Shown here one piece after another: positions 9,109 through 17,420 of a stretch of DNA of 64,000 bases. Location: NCBI RefSeq assembly GCF_008326305.1, contig NZ_BIXY01000028.1, positions 1-64,000 on the forward strand, given 5' to 3'. Positions within the stretch are counted from its first letter, which is position 1, and every line of letters starts with the position of its first letter. Below the pieces are notes generated by a model, which was not told the DNA's origin, searched no databases, and saw nothing but the letters and a program-made list of their open reading frames with translations. The position numbers and the translations under genes were made by a program. This stretch comes from Dictyobacter arantiisoli. Its GTDB lineage: Bacteria; Chloroflexota; Ktedonobacteria; Ktedonobacterales; Ktedonobacteraceae.

Positions 9109-11526
9109 TTATTCATAGCGCAACATGGTTGCAATCCTCATTCTTGAGGCGTGAAGTGCCGGGAACAGGCAGGCAACGCTCGCGATGAACAGGATCGAGA
9201 TCAGCATCATGAGCAAGGCCAGGGGATCGCCAATGAACGTCGTTGGGAGAACCAGACTGCTAAAGAGACGTACAAAGCCGTAGGCCAGTGGGAGCCCGGA
9301 TAACGCTGCGAATAGCCAAGCCAGGCCGCCCAGTACCAGTCCCTGAATCCAAAAGACCTGCATGATACGCCAGGAGCTTGCCCCCATTGAGCGCAGGATG
9401 CCAATCTCACGTTGTCGTTCCAGTACTGAATTCGTCAATTCCTTCGCCAGACACAGGATGCCAGCCAGACCGATCATGGCAGCAACTCCATAGAGCAAAC
9501 CATAGATCCCAAACCAGCTACGCTGGTGCCGGATTATCTCGTTCTGTAGCAGAAACACATTCACAATAGTACCACTTTTTGCGCTCTCATTATTGATCAC
9601 CGAGCCAAGGGCTAGCTTACCAATCTGCGTAGTCAGTTGATTCAGCGCGGCCTGAGAATGGTTTTGGGTATGTAATAGTAGCCGCATAGCTGTATCCGAG
9701 ACTTTATTTTCGGGAATGCCCATAAAACGATAGAGCGTATCGACGGGGAGGACGGCTGCGCCAACCTGGCCCATGCTATCGACGGCCTGGCGCAGTGTCC
9801 CAACCACGGTCCAGGTGGCGGATTGATTGTTCTGCCCGGTGAGGGTGAGTGTGTTACCACTATGCAAGCCAGAACGTGCGGCGAAATCGTCGCTGAGTAG
9901 AACAGCATTGGTATCATCAGAACGCAGCCAGCGCCCGCTGGTAAGCTGATAGCGATACAGGTGGGTATCAGGATCAAAACCCGATAGGACGATGCGCCCC
10001 CAGGTCGTGTTTGCGCCGCTTGTCCCATAACGTTCAATCCTTTGAACATTCGAGAGTGCTTGCAATTGTGCGTGCATCTTGCTGAATGACGCATTTTCTA
10101 AATCAACTTCTACATCTGCATCAAGCCTGCTATAGGCTGATCCAACCGTGTCATTGATAGAAGTTGTCACTATCTGCACTATAAGAAAACTCGTGCCTGC
10201 GCTACTAAGTGTCAGTAATATTAACATCAGACGCCAGCGTTTGCGAAAGAGGCTCCGCAGTCCCAGCCAGAGCGTCTGGGAAGGCCACGCTGGATGAAGA
10301 TGAAAGCGAGCAAGTAAACCACGTTGTGGGACCGTTTCTACGCGAATACCATATCCTGAGAGTGCCTCGCGCACAGTCATACGCATACCATTGCAGAGTG
10401 GTAACAGTGCGGCGAGCAGTGGCACACCACAACCAACAGCAAGCGCAAAAGGGATAATTTCAGGTGGAAGCGAGAAAGGTCCTGGTGAGAGTGGAACGCT
10501 GGTCGCAATCAAAGAGGCCAGCAGGAACCCTCCTCCAATGCCGAGCAGGAGACCGGGTATCGTCGCCAGAAGACAATAGATCCCCACCATGAAGAGATAA
10601 CTCTGCATGATCCGTCCACCTGTCCCGCCCAACGCCTTCATCGTACCGATAATAGCTATGTGCTCAGTGATTATTGTTGTCACCGTAGTAAAGACGAGCA
10701 GCGCACTGATACCCATCGCCACCCATACCAGGATTTCCAGCAGCGCAAAGATGCCATCGAACTGCTGTAACGGCAAAATGGTGGCGTCTGGGAAAGCCGT
10801 CAACTGCACTTTTATCTGATGAGAGTTCAGTTGTTGCTGGAGCGCATGAGCCGTCGCGTTTACCTCACGAATGGTGGTAACTTTGACGACAATGGAATGG
10901 AGTCGCGTCGGACGATCGGGATGATCAAGCGTCGCAAACGCAGCGAGGTGCTGAATACCATTGTCGCTCATATATCCCTGAGCTTTATCGCTGACCGCAG
11001 GATTGATACCCGGCGTCCGTGCGAAGCCGACAACACGCAATTGCGCACTACCCAAAGAAGTATCAACGCTTATCTGATCACCAATTTGCACATTTTGAAT
11101 CCCTTTGTCGCCATATTCCAACACGATCTCACCCGGCTGTGGATAGCGTCCGCTGACCAGTTCAAATGGCGGCAATGAGGCATGGTGCAGATCAGGATAG
11201 CTGATAATCTGTATTGAGGTATAGCCTGGCGAGCGCTCAATATGCCACAGCGTCTCAAAGGTTGTTTCATATTGTAGCGCCTTCACATTGGGCACAGACT
11301 GTAATACTGGCAAGAGCGCAGAATCAAGCCGGTCAACGGCCAACACAATATCCGGCTGATTGATCTGGCTGCTCATACTAAAGGCAAAAGCAGAAAAGAG
11401 GGTATCCTTTGTCATATGAATGCAGGTTAATCCGAAGACGCCGATAAAAATGGCAAGAACGACAAGCAGGGTACGTCCCTTTCGCTGTAATATATCAGCC
11501 AATGGCTTTTTCAAGCTTGCTCTCAT
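9109..11526 (-). CDS. FtsX/MacB-type ABC transporter permease
   Basis: This 805-residue permease shows the duplicated FtsX topology: an N-terminal TM anchor (about 15-40), a large extracytoplasmic MacB_PCD domain, three TM segments (about 265-385), then a second copy with TM (about 430-455), an extracytoplasmic domain and three C-terminal TM segments. Motifs such as GTMKALGGTGGRIM and GILRSMGASSWRIMQVF are the coupling-helix regions found in each half of this family. Such permeases move lipoproteins, peptides or antibiotics out of the membrane, or only transmit force. Its start overlaps the ATPase stop by 4 bases (ATGA), so the two form one transporter. Confidence 0.92.
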   Translation of the reverse strand: MRASLKKPLADILQRKGRTLLVVLAIFIGVFGLTCIHMTKDTLFSAFAFSMSSQINQPDIVLAVDRLDSALLPVLQSVPNVKALQYETTFETLWHIERSPGYTSIQIISYPDLHHASLPPFELVSGRYPQPGEIVLEYGDKGIQNVQIGDQISVDTSLGSAQLRVVGFARTPGINPAVSDKAQGYMSDNGIQHLAAFATLDHPDRPTRLHSIVVKVTTIREVNATAHALQQQLNSHQIKVQLTAFPDATILPLQQFDGIFALLEILVWVAMGISALLVFTTVTTIITEHIAIIGTMKALGGTGGRIMQSYLFMVGIYCLLATIPGLLLGIGGGFLLASLIATSVPLSPGPFSLPPEIIPFALAVGCGVPLLAALLPLCNGMRMTVREALSGYGIRVETVPQRGLLARFHLHPAWPSQTLWLGLRSLFRKRWRLMLILLTLSSAGTSFLIVQIVTTSINDTVGSAYSRLDADVEVDLENASFSKMHAQLQALSNVQRIERYGTSGANTTWGRIVLSGFDPDTHLYRYQLTSGRWLRSDDTNAVLLSDDFAARSGLHSGNTLTLTGQNNQSATWTVVGTLRQAVDSMGQVGAAVLPVDTLYRFMGIPENKVSDTAMRLLLHTQNHSQAALNQLTTQIGKLALGSVINNESAKSGTIVNVFLLQNEIIRHQRSWFGIYGLLYGVAAMIGLAGILCLAKELTNSVLERQREIGILRSMGASSWRIMQVFWIQGLVLGGLAWLFAALSGLPLAYGFVRLFSSLVLPTTFIGDPLALLMMLISILFIASVACLFPALHASRMRIATMLRYE

Positions 11527-12308
11527 CGCTGTGCTCCTTCTAAGGATGTTATCGTTGCCAGCGCATTATGCTGGCTAACGATGCGACCATCGAGGAGATC
11601 AATACGGGCCGTGGCAAGGGCAGCGAAGGCTGGATCATGGGTAACATAGATGACCGTATGCTTATATTCAACCAGGCTTGCCAGCGTTGCAAAGACTTGC
11701 CGCGCTGTTCTCGAATCAAGATTGCCAGTTGGCTCATCAGCCACCAGTACAGAAGGATTGTTTGCCAGTGCTCGTGCGATTGCAACACGCTGTTGCTGAC
11801 CACCCGAAAGCTCACTCGGAAGACGACGGGCAAGATCTTGTAATCCAACCATCTCCAGGCAAGTGAGCGCACGGGCACGTCTGGCTGTACGCGGAAGCTT
11901 GCCACCACCGCCCAACTCGAGTGCTAACAAAATATTCTCGCAGGCGGTTAGAGTCGGAATAAGTTGAAAAAACTGGAAGATGATGCCTACGTGCTGTCCA
12001 CGCCAGCGCGCCAGTTCATTTTCACTCCGTCCGCGAAGTTCATTGCCCGCAAAAAAAATCTGTCCACTACTGGGACGATCAATACCACTAAGCATATTGA
12101 GCAAGGTCGACTTACCACTGCCTGAAGGTCCATTAATGGCAAAAAGCGCGCCATGGGGTACTGAGAAAGTGATACCATCGAGAATTGTTGTCTTCTGGTT
12201 ACGCGTTGTTATTGTCCGTGTCACCTGCTCAACACGCACCAGGGAACCATCGGCTGAGCTATCTCCTGAAAGAGGCATTTGTACCATTGCTGAGCTGAAT
12301 CCTTTCAC
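11523..12308 (-). CDS. LolD/MacB-type ABC transporter ATPase
   Basis: This 261-residue nucleotide-binding subunit has Walker A NGPSGSGKST (residues 59-68), a Q-loop in FQFFQLIPTLTACEN, the signature LSGGQQQRVAIARALANNPS and Walker B VLVADEPTGNLD. It ends with the H-loop VIYVTHD. This is the LolD/MacB/FtsE-like class that works with FtsX-type permeases. About 45 extra N-terminal residues precede the domain, so translation may start at an internal Met (residue 8 or 11). It is the first gene of the leftward four-gene unit followed by permease, kinase and response regulator, an arrangement known from envelope-stress and antimicrobial-peptide detoxification systems. Confidence 0.93.
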   Translation of the reverse strand: MKGFSSAMVQMPLSGDSSADGSLVRVEQVTRTITTRNQKTTILDGITFSVPHGALFAINGPSGSGKSTLLNMLSGIDRPSSGQIFFAGNELRGRSENELARWRGQHVGIIFQFFQLIPTLTACENILLALELGGGGKLPRTARRARALTCLEMVGLQDLARRLPSELSGGQQQRVAIARALANNPSVLVADEPTGNLDSRTARQVFATLASLVEYKHTVIYVTHDPAFAALATARIDLLDGRIVSQHNALATITSLEGAQR

Positions 12309-12798
12309 TATCGCTACAAGCGTTTACCACGCCCTCTCGTTCTCATGAGTGAAAGCATACCAAAAAAGCAGAAAAGAGAGACTGACCCCAGGTTGGATTC
12401 TATCCTGTCCTCAGGTTGGTTTCTCTCATAGCAACAAAGATGTCATATCTCTTCAACAAAAAATACTGATGCCTACCAGAGCACAATCTGGGCTCTTTAT
12501 CCTTCCGAGTGATGGGGGAAGGGAATCATGGCAATGCAGCAAAATAGCGCAGAAACATTTGGTGACGAAAAAGATAGCTATCGCCAATGCGGAAGAGCAG
12601 CTTTTGCTCAACATAAGTATCCAAGAGATTTCGATAGCGCCGCAACCCAACCCCTATTCCAGATCCATAGGTGCTGATTACTTGACGTTTAGACTAAACC
12701 GAACAAGTGGAAACGCTCTGTCAGGGCTTCCTACACCTATCGCACGACTCCTCTTACCTCTGTGCATGTATCTTTCGGAAGTCGAGTGGAAGAGCCGC
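12309..12798. other. intergenic region without recognisable gene
   Basis: These 490 bases separate the ABC operon start from the 3' end of a leftward TetR gene. A long rightward open frame (12349-12933) runs through here but overlaps the TetR coding sequence, has no family resemblance and no good ribosome-binding site. I treat it as chance. The promoter of the ABC operon must lie at the left end. Confidence 0.4.
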
Positions 12799-13437
12799 TT
12801 AATCAGGACGGTTGGCGTGATGAGCCGTGAGGAAAAAGGTGACACAGGCATCAATATGATGCTCAATCTCTTCATTCGTCGGAGCGGATCCTGCTCCCAA
12901 ACGTGCTCGCTCGATGATCTGTCCTTGCAGTAAGGTCAAAAAAACCTGTGCTGAGAGGCGAGGATCGGGAATGTGTAAGCTCCCGTGGCGATCCAGTTCC
13001 TGAAAGTACGCACTCAATCGGTCAAGTGCCTTTTCCACGCTCAGTTGATAATACATCCGCCCTACTTCTGGGAAGTGTTCCATGGCACCAAGAATGACTT
13101 GATACAGAGCGATCTCCTCTGGATTGAGAGCGTAGGCGAGCCGCAATTGGCCCAAGCGATGCAGCACCTCGGCAGGATTCCCCTGCCAGAACATGTCTTT
13201 GCCCTCCTTTGCTTTCTGGCTACACAGATGTTGGATGACCGCCTGAAAGAGGACATCTTTTCCTCGAAAATGACGATAGAGGGTCATAATGGAAACACCG
13301 GCCTGAGCGGCGACCATCTCCATGGTTGTATTGGCATATCCATGCCGCAGGAACAGTTCTTTCGCCGCCACTTTAATGGCTCCCTGTTTGCGCTCAAGCA
13401 AACGAGCTTTCGGGTGATCTTCAGACCAGGTTCGCAT
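12799..13437 (-). CDS. TetR/AcrR-family regulator
   Basis: This is a 212-residue repressor-type protein. The DNA-binding domain at about residues 14-65 reads KQGAIKVAAKELFLRHGYAN, TTMEMVAAQAGVSIMTLYRH, FRGKDVLFQAV, a canonical TetR HTH. The C-terminal ligand domain (TetR_C_33-like) is helical. The ATG at 13437 is chosen because GGACGGAG lies just upstream and family members begin near here. An open frame runs 43 codons further upstream but would cross the promoter palindrome. It is divergent to the oxidoreductase at 13678, and both promoters lie in the 75-bp palindrome at 13527-13601, which probably holds its operator. Confidence 0.88.
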   Translation of the reverse strand: MRTWSEDHPKARLLERKQGAIKVAAKELFLRHGYANTTMEMVAAQAGVSIMTLYRHFRGKDVLFQAVIQHLCSQKAKEGKDMFWQGNPAEVLHRLGQLRLAYALNPEEIALYQVILGAMEHFPEVGRMYYQLSVEKALDRLSAYFQELDRHGSLHIPDPRLSAQVFLTLLQGQIIERARLGAGSAPTNEEIEHHIDACVTFFLTAHHANRPD

Positions 13438-13526
13438 GCGACTTCTCCGTCCTTTGTCAAGACACTGGATCTGTTCTGCTTCTGGCAGAACAGATGATAC
13501 GAGAGATTCTATTCTAGCATATTTCC

Positions 13527-13601
13527 ACTTCCTTGACATCGTCATCCTCAAACGATATGATAACATATCATATCGTTTGAGGATGACGATGTCAAGGAAG
13601 T
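13527..13601. promoter_or_regulatory. 75-bp palindrome with two mirrored consensus promoters
   Basis: Bases 13527-13562 are the exact inverse of 13566-13601: 36-bp arms around a 3-base centre. Each arm contains TTGACA and TATGAT spaced exactly 17 bases (rightward 13533-13538 and 13556-13561; leftward at the mirrored positions 13590-13595 and 13567-13572). This gives near-consensus sigma-70 promoters on both strands, facing the oxidoreductase and the TetR gene. The centre (GATATGATAACATATCATATC region) is itself dyad-symmetric and is the probable TetR operator. Because the two -10 boxes nearly touch, only one polymerase could open DNA at a time. Confidence 0.85.
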
Positions 13602-13677
13602 TGTCCTTCTAGAGAATGAGGAGTTTGTTCATGTCCATGAAATCGGGAAGTTCCTGGCAAGTCAAGGAGATTCTCCT

Positions 13678-14280
13678 ATGAAAATTGCGATCATTGGTTC
13701 AGGGCATATTGGCGGAACCTTGGGGACATTATGGGCAGGAAAGGGACATCAAGTGATGTTTGGTTCACGTGACCCGCAAAGCGATAAAATACGAACATTG
13801 CTCCATACAGCAGGAGAAAATGCCCGGGCGGGATCTGTACAGGAAGCAATCGTCTTTGGAGAGGTTATCCTCCTGGCCGTTCCAGACACTGAAATCGAAC
13901 GTGTCCTTGAAGAAGTAGGCGATTTCCACCACAAGATTCTCATCAACAGCACAAATCTTAGGGATGGCAGATCGGCAGGTACGGAAGTCCTTCGGCTTGC
14001 AAAGAATGCCCGCGTGGTCAGAGCTTTCAACACGGTGGCTTGGGAAGTCATCGCAAATCCTCACTATGGTCCAACCAACGCTACTCTGTTTATCAACGGC
14101 GATGATTCCTATGCGAAAGAAAGTGTTGCCCAGTTATGCCATGACATCGGCTTTGACCCAGTGGATGCAGGCGACTCAGCAAATATTCCGAACATGGAAA
14201 CAGCATTGGGTATACTCTGGCGTATCCTTTCGCCTCAATTCGGACGTGAGTTTACGTTGCGAGTATTGAGACGAGTGTAA
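13678..14280 (+). CDS. NADPH-dependent F420 reductase-like (NPD-type) oxidoreductase
   Basis: This 200-residue protein opens with a Rossmann fingerprint MKIAIIGSGHIGGTLGTLWA and an NADP-type second strand MFGSRDP (the Arg favours the 2'-phosphate). It continues with EVILLAVPD, KILINSTN, VRAFNTVAW and a C-terminal domain of the F420_oxidored/NPD family. Members are predicted NADP oxidoreductases acting on F420 or small carbonyl compounds; the substrate cannot be read here. The ATG is preceded by AGGAGA in a 13-base palindrome (13665-13677) that overlaps the ribosome-binding site. It is driven by the rightward arm of the palindromic promoter and probably regulated by the divergent TetR. Confidence 0.85.
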   Translation: MKIAIIGSGHIGGTLGTLWAGKGHQVMFGSRDPQSDKIRTLLHTAGENARAGSVQEAIVFGEVILLAVPDTEIERVLEEVGDFHHKILINSTNLRDGRSAGTEVLRLAKNARVVRAFNTVAWEVIANPHYGPTNATLFINGDDSYAKESVAQLCHDIGFDPVDAGDSANIPNMETALGILWRILSPQFGREFTLRVLRRV

Positions 14281-14321
14281 ACCAGAAGCTTCAAAGGTCA
14301 TTAGTATCAGCCTGACCGTTC

Positions 14322-14368
14322 GAGGGCTAAGATCCTTACTGCGCAAAATTGCCAGGATCTTAGCCCTC
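14322..14368. terminator. 15-bp stem-loop after oxidoreductase gene
   Basis: GAGGGCTAAGATCCT at 14322-14336 pairs perfectly with AGGATCTTAGCCCTC at 14354-14368, followed by CTTCTTACCTT. Its position 42 bases after a stop codon suits a terminator for the rightward gene, though the T-run is poor. A second looser pair (GACTTTGTAC near 14380 and GTACAAAGTC near 14459) brackets the rest of the spacer. Confidence 0.55.
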
Positions 14369-14485
14369 CTTCTTACCTTGACTTTGTACAACTTTGAAAA
14401 CGTGAGCTCGAAAATGCGTCGCACTCACCCTTTTTCTCAGGCTCAAAAGCCTAAAAATGTACAAAGTCGAGTTTAGAATCTGCTG

Positions 14486-15277
14486 CTACTGCCTGGGAGC
14501 GGCGTTCCACTTTTGCCAGAGTTCTTTGACTTTGTTGCGGGCCTGTTCGCCAGTGATCGGGGTCAGCACCAGGGCGATGACCATGCCACTGATGATACCG
14601 AGGCGGAACAGGGTTCTTGAGCGCTTCCGCTGCTGATGGCGGTGCGCTTTTGTATCCTGTTCCTCTTGTACTTCCTGCTCGGATTTATGGGAAAATATTC
14701 TGTTACCGTTTCCTTTCTGCAATTTCTCCTTAGCCTTCTTCGCGCTCTTCTGCATGTTTGCTCGCTTCTGACCGATGGTATCCGTTAGCGCTTCATCATC
14801 TGAATCACCGGAAAAATCTTTAGCGTAATTGAAAGATTTCTTCAGCTTCTTCTGCGCCTGCCTGGCAGATCGAGCAATACTATCCTGGGTATCTTGCAGT
14901 GTACCCTGGGTTTTTGACAGCTTTGCCTTCCCACTCTGAGCCAGGGTATCCGTCAGATCATTCACGGTATCCTGAGCCTTCTGGAGGGGCGCATTGCCTC
15001 TCTTCAGCCTTTCCTGCAAGGTTGCCCCAATACCGCCCGGCACGGTATCCTGAGCCTTCTGGAGGGGCGCATTGCCTCTCTTCAGCCTTTCCTGCAAGGT
15101 TGCCCCAATACCGCCTGAGAAGTAATCCTGGGTCTTATGCAGACCGGATTTGAGCGTATCCTGCAAACGATGGGACGTATCATCAATCACATCACTGGTG
15201 CTGGAAGACGTATCTTCCAGCTCTTCATCCTTCTCTCCGCTCTTCCCGAAAATCGATGAAGCGCTTCTATTCCACAT
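14486..15277 (-). CDS. YtxH-like membrane protein with coiled-coil repeats
   Basis: This 263-residue hydrophilic protein is rich in Gln, Lys, Asp and Thr. Its middle has two identical 26-residue units GGIGATLQERLKRGNAPLQK plus AQDTVP, encoded by a tandem 78-bp DNA duplication, then further KxQxTxxDTxD-type heptads resembling apolipoprotein or LEA-like amphipathic helices. A single C-terminal membrane segment (about 226-244) in GIISGMVIALVLTPITGEQA matches YtxH/gas-vesicle-type tails. It is probably membrane-tethered in the cytoplasm or at the envelope. The function is unknown; stress or desiccation protection is a guess from composition. Confidence 0.6.
   Translation of the reverse strand: MWNRSASSIFGKSGEKDEELEDTSSSTSDVIDDTSHRLQDTLKSGLHKTQDYFSGGIGATLQERLKRGNAPLQKAQDTVPGGIGATLQERLKRGNAPLQKAQDTVNDLTDTLAQSGKAKLSKTQGTLQDTQDSIARSARQAQKKLKKSFNYAKDFSGDSDDEALTDTIGQKRANMQKSAKKAKEKLQKGNGNRIFSHKSEQEVQEEQDTKAHRHQQRKRSRTLFRLGIISGMVIALVLTPITGEQARNKVKELWQKWNAAPRQ
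14963..15115. repeat. tandem 78-bp duplication within a coding region
   Basis: Bases 14963-15037 are identical over 75 positions to 15041-15115, giving a 78-base period and therefore a whole number of codons (26). Complete identity including third codon positions points to a recent duplication by slippage or unequal exchange. Confidence 0.9.
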
Positions 15278-15370
15278 AGCAATTCCTCCACGTGCTTATT
15301 TCAGCTTGCTTGTTTGTTTATTTGTAAGATATGAGGCTCGTGCTACACCTGCCTGACCGAGAGCAGTTAC

Positions 15371-15710
15371 AGGAAACGAGCCAGAAAGCCCTGTCCATTC
15401 ATGGCAGGAATGAATGGCTCTTCCTGATTGACAACCATTAAAACATTTGGTAGACTCTCCTGTATGAAATGAAGCCATTGCAAAAAGATTCGTCTGAAGA
15501 CGATGAGGCACGATACCCACCTCACGGTTGGTTGGGCTTCATGCACCACAAGAACAAGTGGTTGGTACCCAGGGGCACTCGGAAACCTGCAAACCTCGGT
15601 TTGCGCAACGCTTCTGGACATGTGGACCGCTACCTTTCAGTTGTGAGACTGATGGGCAAGTCTCATGGATGAAGGAAGAATCCCTGTGCATTTATGCCAG
15701 GGAGTGTCAA
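15371..15710 (+). mobile_element. 340-bp IS200/IS605-like non-autonomous element, copy 1
   Basis: The unit begins directly after TTAC (15367-15370) and ends with TCAA (15707-15710). These are the left and right cleavage tetranucleotides known for IS608. A subterminal imperfect hairpin lies at each end: CCTGTCCATTCATGGCAGG near the left and CCCTGTGCATTTATGCCAGG near the right. An identical-length copy sits at 19666-20005 with four substitutions, and flanking DNA differs completely outside TTAC and TCAA. It lacks TnpA and TnpB genes. Two short open frames (15469-15672 rightward and an antisense one) are kept in both copies; the rightward one faintly resembles a TnpB C-terminus. The right end could form an omega-RNA-like scaffold. 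Confidence 0.8.
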
Positions 15711-15895
15711 AAAACCATCCCTTGCAGCAGGCACGTATCTGCATCCTCAAAAAGTGACAGATTTTCTCTGCTTTTAACAGCGAAAATCTGCTAGAAAACC
15801 GGATATGCAAGCTTATTGTGCTGTCCTCTTTCAGAAAACAGTTGCTCTTGTTTATCATCGACACACAGGTTGCTAGTCAGTACTCACGTGGATTA

Positions 15896-17092
15896 TCACT
15901 GACCATACCCATACTGGCTACTCTGAGCAAGGGAGGTTTTTTTATTATGTTTTTCGATGATGATATGCGTCACTTCCTCTAATTTATCGGGTGACCATTC
16001 TGCGAAATGATCCCAGGCGCTGGTTTGCCAGTCATCGGGTGCACTCGATGTAGTAATCCAGGGAGGCAAGGTCATCAACATATGATCGGCCAGGGCGGCG
16101 AGAAATGGTTCGTACATACGACGCAACTCGGCCAGACGCTGTTCAGCATCCTCTTCCTGGCGAAAACGCAGCCCGACGTCGCCCAGTCGCTCGCGCAAGA
16201 GCAGGAAGTCATCGGAGGAGAGTCGGTTGTTCTTGTGATTGCTCGGTCGAATTCTATACGCCTGAGCCAGGTCCACGGCGGCATGCCGCGAAATAGCAAA
16301 GGTAAAACGGATCGTCGGGGCGGAAATCCCATCCAATCCTACCATCAATAAAGCACAGGTATCCAGGATCGTGGCAAGCGCCGCCAGCCAGGACTGGTGT
16401 TCGTGCTGTGAGCGGTAGTAGGTCAAAACGGGATAAGAGAGATGGCTCTCTAAGAGTTGAGCACTCCATACTTCCCAGTTCTGGATGAATTGAAGCAGTT
16501 CCGCAATTCCTTGATCGCGGCAATAGCGACGCAATAACTCTGATGCGCTGGGCGGCGAGCCAGCACGCGCATCCAGTAAGGAAACGTCCAATTCGCGGCG
16601 GGAGAAGACCTGATAGATCACCGGGACATAGCCAATAATCAGGGCCAGAAAGCCAAAACCCATGCCAGCTTCCAGTACAGTAAGCAGGCGGGCACTCCCG
16701 GTAAGTGGCACGACATCACCCAATCCCAGCGTGATAAATGTTGTTCCACTTAAATAGAGATAGCTTGCCAGGGTAATATGTTTATCTGGTGCCGTAATGG
16801 ATGAGTTTAATCCCCATTGCAGCAATCCAAAGGAGAACACAAGCACGCTTGCCCAGAGTATCAGTAACACAATCAGCGATAAAGGGCCGAAATAGCTCAG
16901 GTAGACTTCACGTCGATTCCCTGAACGCATTTTACGGGCCGGAGCGGACCACAATAGCCACGTCGAGGTATAAAACAAGTGCGATACTTTGAAGCGCCTC
17001 GTTACGCGCCGTGGTAAAATGATGGTCTCAAAGCTATCCTGCAAAACAAACAAGATCAGCACAATGCTAATGATGATAGCCACAATCTTCAC
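15896..17092 (-). CDS. two-TM potassium-channel-family protein
   Basis: This 398-residue protein has an N-terminal hydrophobic helix (1-18), then outer helix TM (about 66-92) and a pore loop with selectivity filter TLGLGD (residues 121-126, SGTTFITLGLGDVVP). The inner helix (about 138-163) follows, and the cytoplasmic C-terminal region of about 230 residues matches no ligand-binding domain I recognise. The filter differs from the classic TVGYGD, with Leu replacing Tyr. The role is probably a cation (K+) channel in the cytoplasmic membrane. The gene is alone on this strand and follows copy 1 of the TTAC/TCAA element. The start is the first Met before the hydrophobic helix. Confidence 0.8.
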   Translation of the reverse strand: MKIVAIIISIVLILFVLQDSFETIILPRRVTRRFKVSHLFYTSTWLLWSAPARKMRSGNRREVYLSYFGPLSLIVLLILWASVLVFSFGLLQWGLNSSITAPDKHITLASYLYLSGTTFITLGLGDVVPLTGSARLLTVLEAGMGFGFLALIIGYVPVIYQVFSRRELDVSLLDARAGSPPSASELLRRYCRDQGIAELLQFIQNWEVWSAQLLESHLSYPVLTYYRSQHEHQSWLAALATILDTCALLMVGLDGISAPTIRFTFAISRHAAVDLAQAYRIRPSNHKNNRLSSDDFLLLRERLGDVGLRFRQEEDAEQRLAELRRMYEPFLAALADHMLMTLPPWITTSSAPDDWQTSAWDHFAEWSPDKLEEVTHIIIEKHNKKTSLAQSSQYGYGQ

Positions 17093-17420
17093 GGATCAAT
17101 AATTCCTTCTCTGCCGTCCTTTGTGTCTCGCCTGGGATAGCTGTTGTTCATAAAATACACTGCCCATCCCAGCGATCTCTGTAAAAACACTTCACAAACA
17201 AATCCATATCGATAGAAACACACACATTGTACAATATCGTCCCACTACATAGATATCTATCATCATCCTCACCCTCAACCTCATCTTTATTGCGGTCAGA
17301 AAAGCGTAGGCATCGCACGACACGCTCGCCCCATGCCACCCCTACTTCAACAACCACCTCGGGGCGACAGTTATTACTTCAAATGTCAAAAATGTAGGCA
17401 TCGTGCTCTTTTGAAGGATT
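17093..17420. other. intergenic region without recognisable gene
   Basis: These 328 bases lie between two leftward genes. The short frames show no family resemblance. I see no strong stem-loop followed by a T-run. Confidence 0.4.

Noticed and set aside
12349-12933. 194-codon rightward open frame between ABC operon and TetR gene
   Set aside because: It overlaps the 3' end of a well-supported TetR gene on the other strand, has no recognisable family, no good ribosome-binding site and an odd composition.
14963-15115. CRISPR-like repeat
   Set aside because: There are only two units, they are adjacent and coding, and the unit is a 78-base in-frame duplication.
15367-15672. 67-codon and 84-codon open frames in the 340-bp element as real genes
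   Set aside because: They are identical in both copies because the DNA is repeated, not because of protein conservation. No ribosome-binding site or family is evident. A TnpB-tail or RNA origin is more likely.
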